Source: Nocardia aurea (GTDB lineage: Bacteria; Actinomycetota; Actinomycetes; Mycobacteriales; Mycobacteriaceae). Taken from it: a stretch of DNA of 64,000 nucleotides. Position 1 is the first letter of the stretch, and each line of letters starts with the position of its first letter. Of the stretch, positions 51,127 to 61,810 are shown one piece after another. The notes below the pieces were generated by a model. That model was not told the origin of the DNA. It made no database searches and was given only the letters and a program-made list of their open reading frames with translations. Where the stretch lies: assembly GCF_003123685.1 (NCBI RefSeq), contig NZ_QCYJ01000170.1:1-64000 (forward strand). The letters are read 5' to 3'. The position numbers and the translations under genes are program-made.

Positions 51127-53436
51127 TCAGCTCGCCTTATACCGGCGCAGGTACTCCCCGGTGAGTGAGCGCGGATGGTCGAGCAACGCGGCCGGGGTTC
51201 CGGTGAACACGATCTCGCCGCCGTCCTTGCCGCCGTCGGGGCCCAGATCGATCACCCAGTCGCAGTGGGCGACCACGTCGAGATTGTGTTCGATGACGAT
51301 GACCGTGTTGCCCCGGTCGACGAGGCCGTCCATCAGCGCGAGCAGCGTGTCGACGTCGGACATGTGCAGGCCGGTGGTCGGCTCGTCGAGAACGTAGACG
51401 GTTCCGGTGTTCTGCAATTGGGTGGCGAGTTTGATGCGCTGACGCTCACCGCCGGACAGCGTGCTCATGGCCTGCCCGAGACTCAGATAGTCCAGGCCCA
51501 CTTCGTTCATCGTGCGCAACTTCGCGTGCAATGCCTTCTCGGTGAAGAATTCCAGCGCTTCCTCGGCCGACATCGCCAACACGTCGGCGATGGATTTGCC
51601 GCGAAGGGTGTGCACGAGTACCGCGTCGGAGAATCGACGCCCGTCGCAGGCGTCGCAGTGGGTGGTCACCGGATCCATGTAGGCGATCTCGGTGATGATC
51701 ACCCCGCGCCCCTCGCACTGCCCGCAGGCACCGTCGGAGTTGAAACTGAACAGCCCCGGCGACTCCCCCGTCGCCTTGGCGAACAGTTTGCGAATCGGGT
51801 CCATGAGGCCGAGATAGGTCGCCGGGGTGGATCGCGAGGAGGCCGCGATGGCCGACTGGTCGACGAATATGGCGTCGGGATGGGTGCGCACGAAGACATC
51901 GCGGATGAGACTGCTCTTGCCCGAGCCCGCCACGCCGGTGATCGCGGTGAGGATCCCGGTCGGGATATCGACCGAGACATCCTTGAGGTTGTGCACGTCG
52001 GCGTGTTCGATGCGCAACGCGCCGTCGGCCTTCCGGAAACTCCGCTTGACCCGGAACTGCCGTCGCAGACCGGCGCCGGTGGGGGTGTCGGCGACGCGCA
52101 ACTGCTCGAAACTGCCCTCGAAGACCACATTGCCGCCGTGCACGCCCGCGCGCGGACCGACGTCGACGATATGGTCGGCGATCCGGATGACATCGGGATC
52201 GTGTTCGACGACGAGCACGGTATTGCCCTTGTCGCGTAGTGCGCACAGCAGCGAGTTCAGTCGCCCGACATCGCGCGGGTGCAGGCCCACACTGGGTTCG
52301 TCGAAGATGTAGGTCAGGCCGACCAGGGTGCTCGACAGGTGTTTGATCATCTTCAGTCGCTGCCCCTCACCGCCGGACAGGGTCGAGGTCGCACGATCGA
52401 GGCTGAGGTAGCCGAGTCCGATATCGGCGACCCGGCGTAGGGCGGTGCGGATGGCGTCGGCCAAGCCGAGCGCGGCGGGGTCGCTGATCTCGTCGAGCAC
52501 CGTCATCAGGTCGGTGATCTGCATCGCCGACCAGTCGGCGATGTTGCGTCGGTCGATCTCGGTCGCCAGCGCGGCGGCGTTGAGCCGGGCGCCGCGGCAG
52601 GTCGGGCAGACGCCGTCTGTGAGGTATTTCTGCATCTGTTCGCGGGTCCGCTCGCTCAGCGTCGAGGTGTCGCGCTGGAGCCGGGTGCGGGTGAATTTGG
52701 CCGCGAGCCCTTCGTAATTCGCTTCCCAGGTGCCCTTGGCGAAGGACACCTCGACCTTGCCGCCCGTGCCGTAGAGGAAATCGTGGAATTCCTCCTCGCT
52801 GTAATCCGACAATTTCTTGTCCGGGTCGAAACGCCCCGATTTGCCGTAGAGCTGCCAGTCTCCGCTGCCGACCGCGTAGCCGGGCAACAGGATCGCGCCC
52901 TCGTTCAGTGATCGACTCCGGTCGAGCATGCGGCCCGGATCGGCGCGCACGGTGTAGCCGAGTCCGTCGCAATCGGGACACATGCCCTGGGGCACATTGA
53001 AGGAGTAGTGGTAGACGAATCCGGCCGAGGGACTGCCGAAACGCGCGAACATGGCGCGCACCATCGAGTAGATGTCGGTCATGGTGCCCACCGTGGAGCG
53101 AGGTCCGCCGCCGACCGGCTGCTGATCGATGATGACCGGCGCGTTGAGGCCCTCGATCGCCTCGGCGTGCGGGCGCTCGTAGCGCGGCAGGAAGTTCAGG
53201 ATGAATGCGGGGAACGTGGCGTAGAGCTGACGCTGGGATTCCACCGCGATGGTGTCGAAGACGATCGAGGATTTCCCGGACCCCGAAACCCCGGTGAAGA
53301 CCGTGATCTTGTTCTTCGGAATCTCCAGCGACACATTGCGCAGATTGTGCTCGCGAGCACCGATCACCCGGATGGTCTCGTCACCGCGCTCGAGAAGTGC
53401 GGGATAGGCGGAAGCGACGGAAGCGGAAGAAGGCAT
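51127..53436 (-). CDS. Short UvrA-like ABC ATPase (DrrC type)
   Basis: A 769-residue twin-ABC protein, shorter than canonical UvrA (about 950). Walker A motifs are GVSGSGKSSIVFDTIAVESQ near the start and GVAGSGKSSLIRDVFV later. Signature motifs are STLSGGEGQRLKM and STLSGGERQRIKLA. Zinc Cys sets are CPDCDGLGY, CPTCRGARL and CGQCEGRGV/CDACDGRRF. Such UvrA paralogues include daunorubicin self-resistance DrrC. The role may be DNA or drug response rather than excision repair. A GlxR/CRP-like site lies 44 bp upstream. Confidence 0.88.
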   Translation of the reverse strand: MPSSASVASAYPALLERGDETIRVIGAREHNLRNVSLEIPKNKITVFTGVSGSGKSSIVFDTIAVESQRQLYATFPAFILNFLPRYERPHAEAIEGLNAPVIIDQQPVGGGPRSTVGTMTDIYSMVRAMFARFGSPSAGFVYHYSFNVPQGMCPDCDGLGYTVRADPGRMLDRSRSLNEGAILLPGYAVGSGDWQLYGKSGRFDPDKKLSDYSEEEFHDFLYGTGGKVEVSFAKGTWEANYEGLAAKFTRTRLQRDTSTLSERTREQMQKYLTDGVCPTCRGARLNAAALATEIDRRNIADWSAMQITDLMTVLDEISDPAALGLADAIRTALRRVADIGLGYLSLDRATSTLSGGEGQRLKMIKHLSSTLVGLTYIFDEPSVGLHPRDVGRLNSLLCALRDKGNTVLVVEHDPDVIRIADHIVDVGPRAGVHGGNVVFEGSFEQLRVADTPTGAGLRRQFRVKRSFRKADGALRIEHADVHNLKDVSVDIPTGILTAITGVAGSGKSSLIRDVFVRTHPDAIFVDQSAIAASSRSTPATYLGLMDPIRKLFAKATGESPGLFSFNSDGACGQCEGRGVIITEIAYMDPVTTHCDACDGRRFSDAVLVHTLRGKSIADVLAMSAEEALEFFTEKALHAKLRTMNEVGLDYLSLGQAMSTLSGGERQRIKLATQLQNTGTVYVLDEPTTGLHMSDVDTLLALMDGLVDRGNTVIVIEHNLDVVAHCDWVIDLGPDGGKDGGEIVFTGTPAALLDHPRSLTGEYLRRYKAS

Positions 53437-53479
53437 GCGTACAACATGCCAGGCGACACCGACAAAATGCCCCGTGTGA

Positions 53480-53495
53480 TGTGATGTAAATCACA
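53480..53495. promoter_or_regulatory. GlxR/CRP-type binding site
   Basis: TGTGATGTAAATCACA fits the actinobacterial GlxR/CRP consensus TGTGA-N2-TA-N2-TCACA exactly. It lies 44 bp upstream of the short uvrA gene and about 100 bp upstream of the divergent methyltransferase fragment. Confidence 0.7.
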
Positions 53496-53592
53496 ATAAT
53501 GCTCTATGTGCATGCTGCGCGGCGCACGCTAATCATGTTGCTCAGCAAGTGGTTTCGATTTCGAACCAGCCACGGCTCCGTAATATCGAGAC

Positions 53593-53712
53593 GTGAGCGC
53601 CGACCCGTACTGGAACCACAACACCCACTACCACCGCTGGCTGCTCGACCGGATTCCGTCGACCGCGCGAACCGCACTCGATATCGGCTGCGGCGACGGT
53701 CTGCTCGGAGTA
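53593..53712 (+). pseudogene. SAM methyltransferase, N-terminal fragment only
   Basis: GTG at 53593 opens MSADPYWNHNTHYHRWLLDR and IPSTARTALDIGCGDGLL, which is the start and motif I of a class I methyltransferase. Recognisable sequence ends there, right at the 3' end of the convergent LLM gene. The other roughly 150 or more residues are missing, so this is a deletion remnant. Confidence 0.7.
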
Positions 53713-53722
53713 GGAACAGATG

Positions 53723-54613
53723 TCAGTCGAGTGAGCGCAGGATCTCCATGGCGGGAGCGAAGGTTTCCATGCTGGGCTCGAGCACGGTGAAGTAGCCGAA
53801 TCCGTAGGTTTTCCGCAGGTCGACCACACGGTCGGCGATCTCTTCCGGGGAACCGACGAGGACGATGGGTAGCCGCTCGGGCCGTCCGTCGACGTCGGCG
53901 GGCAGGATCGCACCGAATTCGGCGACCGAGGCGGGCACCTCACTGCTCGGCAGGACCCACTGGATCAGCAGATTGAATTCCACCTCGTCCACGCGCGCCC
54001 CGAGTCGGTTGCGCGCGAAGGCCACTCGATCGGCCATCTCGGCGGGACCGGCGACCCGCAGGGCTCCGGCGGCCGTGGTCGCCGCCCCGGTGAACGCCAC
54101 GATATCGGCGTGTTCGGCGGCCACCGACAGCAGTCGATCACCCCAGCCCGCCACGAGCAGCGGCGGACCGGGCCGCTGCACGGGACGGGGCACGTACTCG
54201 GGGTCGGCGAACAGTTTCCGCAACGTGGTGACCGTCCGCTCCAGATGGTCGACCCGCGCGCCGCCACTCTCGAACGGGATGCCCGCCGCCTCGAATTCCG
54301 CCTTCACATAGCCCGCCCCGAGGCCCAATTCGATCCGGCCGTCGGTGAACAGGTCCGCGGTCGCGACGTCACGGGCCAGCAGGGTCGGGTTGTAGAACGG
54401 CGTGTTCAGGACGAAGGTGTTCAGCCGCACCCGCTGGGTGGCCTCGGCCGCCAGGATCATCGCCGGAAAGGGAGCAGGCACGCCGAGATGATCGGCGATC
54501 CCGATCACGTCGTAGCCGAGTTCCTCCGCCCGCCTGCATTTCTCGACCCAGGCGGCCCGGGATTTCGGGACCACCATATTGACGCCGAATCGGAATCCAC
54601 GCTGCGCAGTCAC
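53723..54613 (-). CDS. LLM class F420-dependent oxidoreductase
   Basis: A 296-residue barrel: FRFGVNMVVPKSRAAWVEKC, AEELGYDVIGIADHLGVPAP, FVLNTPFYNPTLLARDVATA and ELGLGAGYVKAEFEAAGIPF. It belongs to the TIGR03621 F420 group seen in Mycobacteriales. It is a different subgroup from the enzyme at 40387. The substrate is unknown. Its 3' end abuts the methyltransferase remnant, marking a deletion junction. Confidence 0.88.
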   Translation of the reverse strand: MTAQRGFRFGVNMVVPKSRAAWVEKCRRAEELGYDVIGIADHLGVPAPFPAMILAAEATQRVRLNTFVLNTPFYNPTLLARDVATADLFTDGRIELGLGAGYVKAEFEAAGIPFESGGARVDHLERTVTTLRKLFADPEYVPRPVQRPGPPLLVAGWGDRLLSVAAEHADIVAFTGAATTAAGALRVAGPAEMADRVAFARNRLGARVDEVEFNLLIQWVLPSSEVPASVAEFGAILPADVDGRPERLPIVLVGSPEEIADRVVDLRKTYGFGYFTVLEPSMETFAPAMEILRSLD

Positions 54614-54677
54614 GGTTCCTGTCTACCGGGCCCGCCTCCATCCCGCCATCGGCCACGCGGTCCGCCCGCCGAGAGGT

Positions 54678-54914
54678 TCAGCACGGAGCCAACGCTCCGG
54701 CGGCCAGAGCGACCGAGAACAATGCCGCCACCGTCGCCATCGCGGGAACGGGTCGGCGCAGGGCCTTCGTCGTGGCGTTTCGAGCCCGCCCGGTCACGCG
54801 GACCAGACGGGAACGCAATGTCCGCGTCCGCGCGGAGTCTCCCGGCGCGGCGGCCCGCCCGCGGACCCGGCGCACGATCCCGACGACGGTGACGATCAGT
54901 GTCGCGATCAGCAT
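54678..54914 (-). CDS. Small membrane protein, 78 aa
   Basis: The product has a hydrophobic N-terminal helix (MLIATLIVTVVGIVRRV), a long Arg-rich middle and a second helix (AMATVAALFSVALAAGALAP). It starts eight bases after the SDR stop, so it is probably translated with it. The family is not recognised and the Arg-rich middle lowers confidence. Confidence 0.5.
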   Translation of the reverse strand: MLIATLIVTVVGIVRRVRGRAAAPGDSARTRTLRSRLVRVTGRARNATTKALRRPVPAMATVAALFSVALAAGALAPC

Positions 54915-54922
54915 CTCGCCCC

Positions 54923-55996
54923 CTACACGCTCGCCGGTTTCACCTCGCGCGCGACGACCGCGCCCCGGGGCACCGGCACCACGCCCGATTCGATCAGGCT
55001 TTCGGCGGTGTCGAGCAGGGAATCCCGCACCGGCCGCATCGTCCACCCGAGTTCGGCTCGCGCCTTGTCGGCACGCACGTGTTCGGCGCGGCCGAGGGTC
55101 GGCACGACCAGGCGAATACCTTTGTCGGCCAACGCGACCGTGCGGATCAGCCAGTCCGGCAGCACTCTGGTGGTCACCCGGAATCCGCGCGGGTTGTATT
55201 CGTCGGCCAGTATCCGGGCCATATCGGCCATCCACATCGGTTCGCCCGCGCAGATGTAGCGATTGCCCGCCGCCTCGGGGGTCTCCATGGCGAGCCGGTG
55301 CGCGACCGCGAGATCACGCACGTCCACCGGAGCCCACGCGACGCGTGGCGAACCCGGCGCGTCCCTGACCAGCAGCCTGCGCACCGGTTCGTGCGAGGTG
55401 CTGGTGACCGTCGCGCTCTGCACCGGGCCGAGGACCATACCCGGATTCACCACCGCCAGTTCCAGTTCGCGCCCGGCGGGTTGGTTCTCGATGAACTCCC
55501 ACGCGGCCCGTTCGGCCAGGGTCTTGCTCTTCTGGTAGGCCGGAACCCGGTCGACCACCGACCAATCCGCCTCGGTCCTGGGCTCGTCGACGTCGTGGCC
55601 GTAGGCGACGGCGGCGACCGAGGAGGTCAGGACCACGCGGCGCACGCCGGGATCGGCCGCCGCCGCGCGCAGGACCCGCAACGTTCCCTGCACGGCGGGC
55701 CGCACGAGGTCGTCGTCGTCGGCCGGTGGCGCGGTCGGGAACGGTGAGGCCACGTGCACGACGTAGTCGCAGCCCGCGACGGCGTCGGCCCAGCCGGTGT
55801 CGTGATCGAGGTCGGCGGCGACGAATTCCAGTTCGCCGCCGAGACGTTCGGCCAAGGTGATCAGATGTGCGCGTCGGTCGACCTTGCCGAGGTCGCGAAC
55901 CGTGGCCCGCACGGCATAGCCGTGTTCGAGCAGTTCGGCGATGCAATGGCCCGCGACGAATCCCGTCGCGCCGGTGACGAGTACCCGTGTGCTCAT
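54923..55996 (-). CDS. NAD-dependent epimerase/dehydratase (extended SDR)
   Basis: A 357-residue extended SDR: VLVTGATGFVAGHCIAELLE at the N-terminus, VVHVASPFPT, VVLTSSVAAVAYGHDVDEPR, catalytic YQKSKTLAE (Tyr-x3-Lys) and NPGMVLGPV. It is closest to the dihydroflavonol-4-reductase/cinnamoyl-CoA reductase-like group. The substrate is unknown. ATG at 55996 is chosen because the Rossmann motif begins five residues later; upstream ATGs at 56008 and 56068 are also in frame. It is divergent from tetR, with a perfect dyad between. Confidence 0.88.
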   Translation of the reverse strand: MSTRVLVTGATGFVAGHCIAELLEHGYAVRATVRDLGKVDRRAHLITLAERLGGELEFVAADLDHDTGWADAVAGCDYVVHVASPFPTAPPADDDDLVRPAVQGTLRVLRAAAADPGVRRVVLTSSVAAVAYGHDVDEPRTEADWSVVDRVPAYQKSKTLAERAAWEFIENQPAGRELELAVVNPGMVLGPVQSATVTSTSHEPVRRLLVRDAPGSPRVAWAPVDVRDLAVAHRLAMETPEAAGNRYICAGEPMWMADMARILADEYNPRGFRVTTRVLPDWLIRTVALADKGIRLVVPTLGRAEHVRADKARAELGWTMRPVRDSLLDTAESLIESGVVPVPRGAVVAREVKPASV

Positions 55997-56047
55997 ATGC
56001 CTGTCCATTTCGGAGGTGTCGGTGCGACACTTGAACTGAGCGCCGCT

Positions 56048-56078
56048 CAGATAATCTAAGCACCGCATAGATTATCTG
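56048..56078. promoter_or_regulatory. TetR operator: perfect 10-bp inverted repeat
   Basis: CAGATAATCT (56048-56057) and AGATTATCTG (56069-56078) are exact complements around an 11-base spacer, in the 129 bp between the divergent SDR and tetR starts. The AT-rich arms stand out from the local GC-rich sequence. Confidence 0.72.
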
Positions 56079-56125
56079 TCCAGCGTTCTCCCGGGGTCGT
56101 CCCGACAGCGTTCGCATACGCTCGG

Positions 56126-56746
56126 ATGGTGAAGCGGACCAGCTACCACCACGGCGCACTGCGCGACACGTTGATGGACGCCTGCCTGCGCCTGATCGAC
56201 ACCGAGGGCATCGCCGCGGTGAGTCTGCGCCGGGTCGCCCGGGAAGCGGGCGTCAGCACGGGCGCGCCCTACCATCACTTCGCCGACCGCGCGGCACTGC
56301 TGGCCGCGCTGTCCACCCAGGGATTCGAACTGCTCGCCGCCGAACTCACCGCGACCCGCGCCGCCGCGACCGGCGATCCGATGGACACGCTCGCGGCATT
56401 GGCCGCCGCCTATGTGCGGTTCGCCCGCGAACATCCGGCACACTTCCGCCTCATGTTCCGCCCCGAACTGTCCCAGCCGGAAAAACATCCGGACACGATC
56501 GTCGCGGCCGATGCCGCGTTCGCGCTCCTCACCGACGCCATCGCCGACTCGGTCGCCGCCGGATTGCTACCGGCCGCCAAAGCCGAGATACTCGGCCTGA
56601 CCTGGTGGGGAATCGGACACGGCCTCGCCTCGCTCTGGACCGACGGACACCTGGAGAAGCGCAGCGCCGAACTCGGCACCACCGCTCCCGAACTGGTCGA
56701 CGACATCCTCCGCACGCTCACCGATCTGATCTCCGGCCCGCGCTGA
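56126..56746 (+). CDS. TetR family transcriptional regulator
   Basis: A 206-residue TetR: HGALRDTLMDACLRLIDTEG, then VSLRRVAREAGVSTGAPYHH and FADRAALLAALSTQGF. The C-terminal WHG-type domain has YVRFAREHPAHFRLMFRPEL and WWGIGHGLASLW. It probably controls the divergent SDR gene through the dyad at 56048-56078. Confidence 0.9.
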   Translation: MVKRTSYHHGALRDTLMDACLRLIDTEGIAAVSLRRVAREAGVSTGAPYHHFADRAALLAALSTQGFELLAAELTATRAAATGDPMDTLAALAAAYVRFAREHPAHFRLMFRPELSQPEKHPDTIVAADAAFALLTDAIADSVAAGLLPAAKAEILGLTWWGIGHGLASLWTDGHLEKRSAELGTTAPELVDDILRTLTDLISGPR

Positions 56747-56836
56747 CCGCGTCGCGGCCCACGCGCGAGCCCGACTGACCCTAGAGTGGGATGCGGGATG
56801 TTTGCTTCTCGTTACTCGCACACCGATCACGAGAGG

Positions 56837-57157
56837 ATGACCGAGATGACCGCACCGCTGAATCCGGTGGTCGAGAAGTTCGTGACCGCACTCAACGAAC
56901 ACGACCGCGATCGCTTCTACGGCCTGCTCACCGAGGACGCCACCATGTCCGACGACGGCGTCGAACGCAATCTCGCCCAGTGGACCGACTCGGAAGTCTT
57001 CGACAGCAACGGCCGCATGCGAATCGAGGACGTCGTCGACGGCGGTACCGAACTGGTGGCCGACTACACCAACACGCGCTGGGGGTCGATGCGGACCAAC
57101 TGGCGATTCATGGTCCGCGACGACAAGATCTTCCGGTTCGAAACCGGGCAGGCCTGA
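56837..57157 (+). CDS. SnoaL/NTF2-like protein
   Basis: A 106-residue NTF2-like protein: VVEKFVTALNEHDRDRFYGL, LTEDATMSDDGVERNLAQWT and the closing NWRFMVRDDKIFRFETGQA. This is the short ketosteroid-isomerase-like form of unknown substrate. ATG at 56837 follows GAGAGG; ATG at 56846 is an alternative. Confidence 0.8.
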   Translation: MTEMTAPLNPVVEKFVTALNEHDRDRFYGLLTEDATMSDDGVERNLAQWTDSEVFDSNGRMRIEDVVDGGTELVADYTNTRWGSMRTNWRFMVRDDKIFRFETGQA

Positions 57158-57207
57158 TATCCCCTATCCCTTGCTCGGGACGCGTCGGTCTTGGCAGGCT
57201 GAATACC

Positions 57208-58350
57208 GTGTTCGACGCGCCCCGCTACGGTTCGGGTTCCCTGTCAGATCTGTTCCCTTCCGTACTCGCCTGCCTCGGGGTGCCCGGTGAGGTGGACCGC
57301 CTCGGCCTCGGCCTGACCGCGCGACGCGTGTGCGTCCTGCTGATCGACGGTCTCGGGGCCGAGGCGCTGACACAGCGCGCCGCGGCCGCGCCATTCCTGA
57401 GCGGCGGCGAGCCCGTCACTCTCACGGCCGGATTCCCCAGCACCACCGCGACGAGTATCGCCTCGCTCGGCGTGGGAGTACCGCCCGGCAGCCACGGCAT
57501 CGTCGGCTATCTCATGCGCGTACCCGGACACGACCGACTGGTCAATTCACTGCGCTGGCGGCTCAACGGCGAAGGCCCGACGGTCGACCTCTCGCGAGAA
57601 CTCGTCCCGGAGCGATTCCAGCCGACGGCCACCGTTTTCGAACGGGCTGCCGCCGACGGCATCGCCGTCACCCAGGTCGCCCCCGGCTACCAGGCGACAT
57701 CCGGTCTGACCCGGGCGGTGTTGCGCGGCTGCGCATTCCGGCCGAGCCTGTCGTTCGGCGATCTGGTCGACGGCGTCGTCACCGCACTGCGCGCGAGTGA
57801 TCGCGCGCTGGTCTACGCCTACCACGGCGATCTCGACACGACCGGCCACGTGCGAGGACCGTCCTCGGACGCGTGGTCGTACGAACTCGCCCACGTCGAC
57901 CGTCTCGTCCAGACCATCGCGGCACATCTGCCTCCCGACGCCGCCCTGCTGGTGACGGCCGATCACGGCATGGTCGAGCTGGAATCGACCGTCGATTTCG
58001 ACACCGTCGCCGAAATGCGTGACGGTGTAGTGCAACTCGGCGGCGAGCCTCGGGCCCGGCACGTCTACACCGCCGACGGCGCCGCCGCCGATGTCGCCGA
58101 TGCCTGGATGGGCTGCCTGGGCGCGGACTTCGAGGTCGGCACGCGCGAGGACGTCATCGGTCGTGGCTGGTTCGGTCCGGTCGTCACATCCGAGATCGCC
58201 GACCGGATAGGCGATCTCGTGGTCGCCGCGCGCGGTCTGCGCGCGGTCGTGCGATCCGGCGCGGAACCGTTGCAGTCGGCGCTGATCGGACATCACGGCT
58301 CACTCACCCCCGCCGAACTGAACGTGCCGCTGCGCACTTTCGCCCGCTGA
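57208..58350 (+). CDS. Alkaline-phosphatase-superfamily phosphodiesterase/nucleotide pyrophosphatase
   Basis: A 380-residue metal enzyme: VCVLLIDGLGAEALTQRAAA (first metal Asp), the nucleophile Thr in GFPSTTATSIASLGVGVPPG, SHGIVGYLMRVPG, AYHGDLDTTGHVRG and LVTADHGMVELES with the other metal ligands. It hydrolyses phosphodiester or pyrophosphate bonds; the substrate is not evident. The GTG at 57208 is used because the earlier part of the frame overlaps the preceding gene. Confidence 0.87.
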   Translation: MFDAPRYGSGSLSDLFPSVLACLGVPGEVDRLGLGLTARRVCVLLIDGLGAEALTQRAAAAPFLSGGEPVTLTAGFPSTTATSIASLGVGVPPGSHGIVGYLMRVPGHDRLVNSLRWRLNGEGPTVDLSRELVPERFQPTATVFERAAADGIAVTQVAPGYQATSGLTRAVLRGCAFRPSLSFGDLVDGVVTALRASDRALVYAYHGDLDTTGHVRGPSSDAWSYELAHVDRLVQTIAAHLPPDAALLVTADHGMVELESTVDFDTVAEMRDGVVQLGGEPRARHVYTADGAAADVADAWMGCLGADFEVGTREDVIGRGWFGPVVTSEIADRIGDLVVAARGLRAVVRSGAEPLQSALIGHHGSLTPAELNVPLRTFAR

Positions 58351-58474
58351 GACCGCGCGGATCGGGGTCGCCGCCGTCGCCCGCGCGTGCACGCGAGCAT
58401 CGTGTGCCCATACTCTCGTGGCAATCGCGGCGGCCCACCGCTCGACGATGCCAGAGGAACAGAGGAGCTCGACA

Positions 58475-58789
58475 ATGAACGCCACGGTGGCACGAACCGG
58501 ATTCACGATGGCGGCGACGGCGCTGCTGCTCACCGGGTGTACCGATATCGAACGGGCACTCAATCAGGGGGGCGACACCCCGTGCAGCGAATACGTCACC
58601 CAGGATGCCGACACCAAGCGGATGACGATCACCAAATTCGTCAAACAGCAGACAGGTACCGAACAGGAGCCCTCCGGCACCGTGGTCGACGCGACCATCG
58701 TGACCGTCGATGTGATGTGCGCAGGCCAGCGCAATGCCCAGACGCCGATCAAGAACGCCGATGTGGCAGGAATTTTCGTCGTGAAGTAG
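58475..58789 (+). CDS. Small lipoprotein, possibly HdeA-like
   Basis: A 104-residue lipoprotein: MNATVARTGFTMAATALLLT is followed by the lipobox Cys (LTGC). The mature part has two Cys, in PCSEYVTQDADTKRMTITKF and VTVDVMCAGQRNAQTPIKNA, matching the spacing of acid-stress HdeA-type domains. HdeA proteins are periplasmic chaperones; in actinobacteria the role is unproved. ATG at 58475 follows GAGGAG. Confidence 0.7.
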   Translation: MNATVARTGFTMAATALLLTGCTDIERALNQGGDTPCSEYVTQDADTKRMTITKFVKQQTGTEQEPSGTVVDATIVTVDVMCAGQRNAQTPIKNADVAGIFVVK

Positions 58790-58987
58790 GACTGTCGACG
58801 TCAAGGCCGCTGATCACGATGTCACGGCGCGCTCGCCGCACGAAACCTTCCACGACGTCCGTGCGTACGCAATGATGGGTGCACGAATTCGTGAGTCGGC
58901 TCAGCGAACGTGCCGGAGGTCGCCCCTCGGGGCGGATGCGCGGCAGACGGGTGTCGACCGGACAGCACTGACGATGGGGTTCGCGAG

Positions 58988-60208
58988 GTGGCACCGCACA
59001 GCACCCTCCACCGACAACGGGCGGAACTGGAAAGGGAATGGGTCCGGTGGGCGACCGCGTCGCACACCGCGGCCGAATCGACCCCGCGCACCCCGCTGCT
59101 GCGCACCGAGGTCGCACAGTCCTGGCAGCGATCCCTGCGGACGGTCGATCCGGGCCGCACGGTCGCGCCGGGACTGGACGACGTCTCGGACCGATGGGCG
59201 CGCTCCCCATTGCGCGCGCCCATCACCCAGCTCGGTGATCAACTGCGCGGTATCGCCGAGGACGCCGGATTCGTCGCCGCCGTCACCGACAACGACGGCA
59301 CCATCGTGTGGACCGGCGGGGACAGGGCCATCAGGAAACAGGGCGAATCGGTGAATTTCGCGCCGGGCGGCTGCTGGAACGAAACGCAGATGGGCACCAA
59401 CGGTTTGTCGCTCGCGCTGAAGACCGACCGCCCGGTGACGGTGTTCTCGGCCGAACACCTGGTGGCGGCCCTGCACGGCTGGGTGTGCTACTCCGCGCCG
59501 GTCCACGGACCGGACGGTCGCCAGCTGGGCGTCCTCGACCTGTCCAGTCGCTGGGAGCGATCCCATCCGGCCATGATGACCTCGGTGCGCGCCCTGGTCG
59601 TCGCGGCCGAAACCCTGCTGCGCACCGCGGGGCCCGCACCCGAACCGGGAATTCGGCTCGAATGTCTCGGCACCGCACGGTTGCTGCGCGACGGCAGGCC
59701 GGTCCCGCTGCCGCCCCGTCAGCTGGAGATCCTCGCCCTGCTCGCGCTCGAACCCCAGGGGTATGCCCCCGAGCAATTGCACGCCGCCGTCTACGGCGAT
59801 CGGCCGGTGTCGGCGAGCACGCTCAAAGCCGATGTCTCCCACCTGCGCCGCGCCACCGGCGGCGAGATCGCCAACCGGCGCTACGCGCTGACCGGACCGA
59901 TGTCGTGCGACGCGGTGGACCTGCTGGCCGCGATCGAATCCGGCGACACCGGCGCGGCGGTCTGGCTCTACCGCGGACCGCTGCTGCCCGGCTCGGACAC
60001 ACCGGGCGTCGCCGAGTGGCGCGACCATCTCGACGTCGGGCTGCGCAACGCGGTGCTGGCAAGCGATCGGGCCGACCACGTCGTGGCATTCGGCGAGAAG
60101 GCGCCGGGCGATGTCGAGGTGCACGAGCACGCGCTGCGACTGCTCGGTCCCGACGACGCCCGCCGGGCGCTGGTGGCGGCCAGACTGCATACCGCGCTGC
60201 GCGGTTGA
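58988..60208 (+). CDS. GAF-domain transcriptional regulator (AcoR-like N-terminus)
   Basis: A 406-residue protein. Residues about 25-230 match AcoR-like regulators: VAQSWQRSLRTVDPG, a GAF domain (GFVAAVTDNDGTIVWTGGDR, GGCWNETQMGTNGLSLALKT, VFSAEHLVAALHGWVCYSAP). The C-terminal part is a winged-helix-like domain (LPPRQLEILALLALEPQGYA, STLKADVSHLRRATGG) rather than the sigma54 AAA domain. It sits just upstream of the aldehyde dehydrogenase and probably activates it. The GTG at 58988 is one of two close choices (also 58979). Confidence 0.85.
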   Translation: MAPHSTLHRQRAELEREWVRWATASHTAAESTPRTPLLRTEVAQSWQRSLRTVDPGRTVAPGLDDVSDRWARSPLRAPITQLGDQLRGIAEDAGFVAAVTDNDGTIVWTGGDRAIRKQGESVNFAPGGCWNETQMGTNGLSLALKTDRPVTVFSAEHLVAALHGWVCYSAPVHGPDGRQLGVLDLSSRWERSHPAMMTSVRALVVAAETLLRTAGPAPEPGIRLECLGTARLLRDGRPVPLPPRQLEILALLALEPQGYAPEQLHAAVYGDRPVSASTLKADVSHLRRATGGEIANRRYALTGPMSCDAVDLLAAIESGDTGAAVWLYRGPLLPGSDTPGVAEWRDHLDVGLRNAVLASDRADHVVAFGEKAPGDVEVHEHALRLLGPDDARRALVAARLHTALRG

Positions 60209-60292
60209 CCGCCCCGGATTCCTCGCCAACCTCGCACCAACCTTCGCGGGTGATAGTGGCCTCATCAGCGAATTCCGTAAGGAGCGAGCGCC

Positions 60293-61809
<1,517 letters not shown>

Positions 61810-61810
<1 letters not shown>

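Noticed and set aside
58901..60265. A 454-codon open frame on the minus strand
   Set aside because: It is antisense to the GAF-domain regulator. The plus-strand product has recognisable GAF motifs and a sensible link to the aldehyde dehydrogenase.
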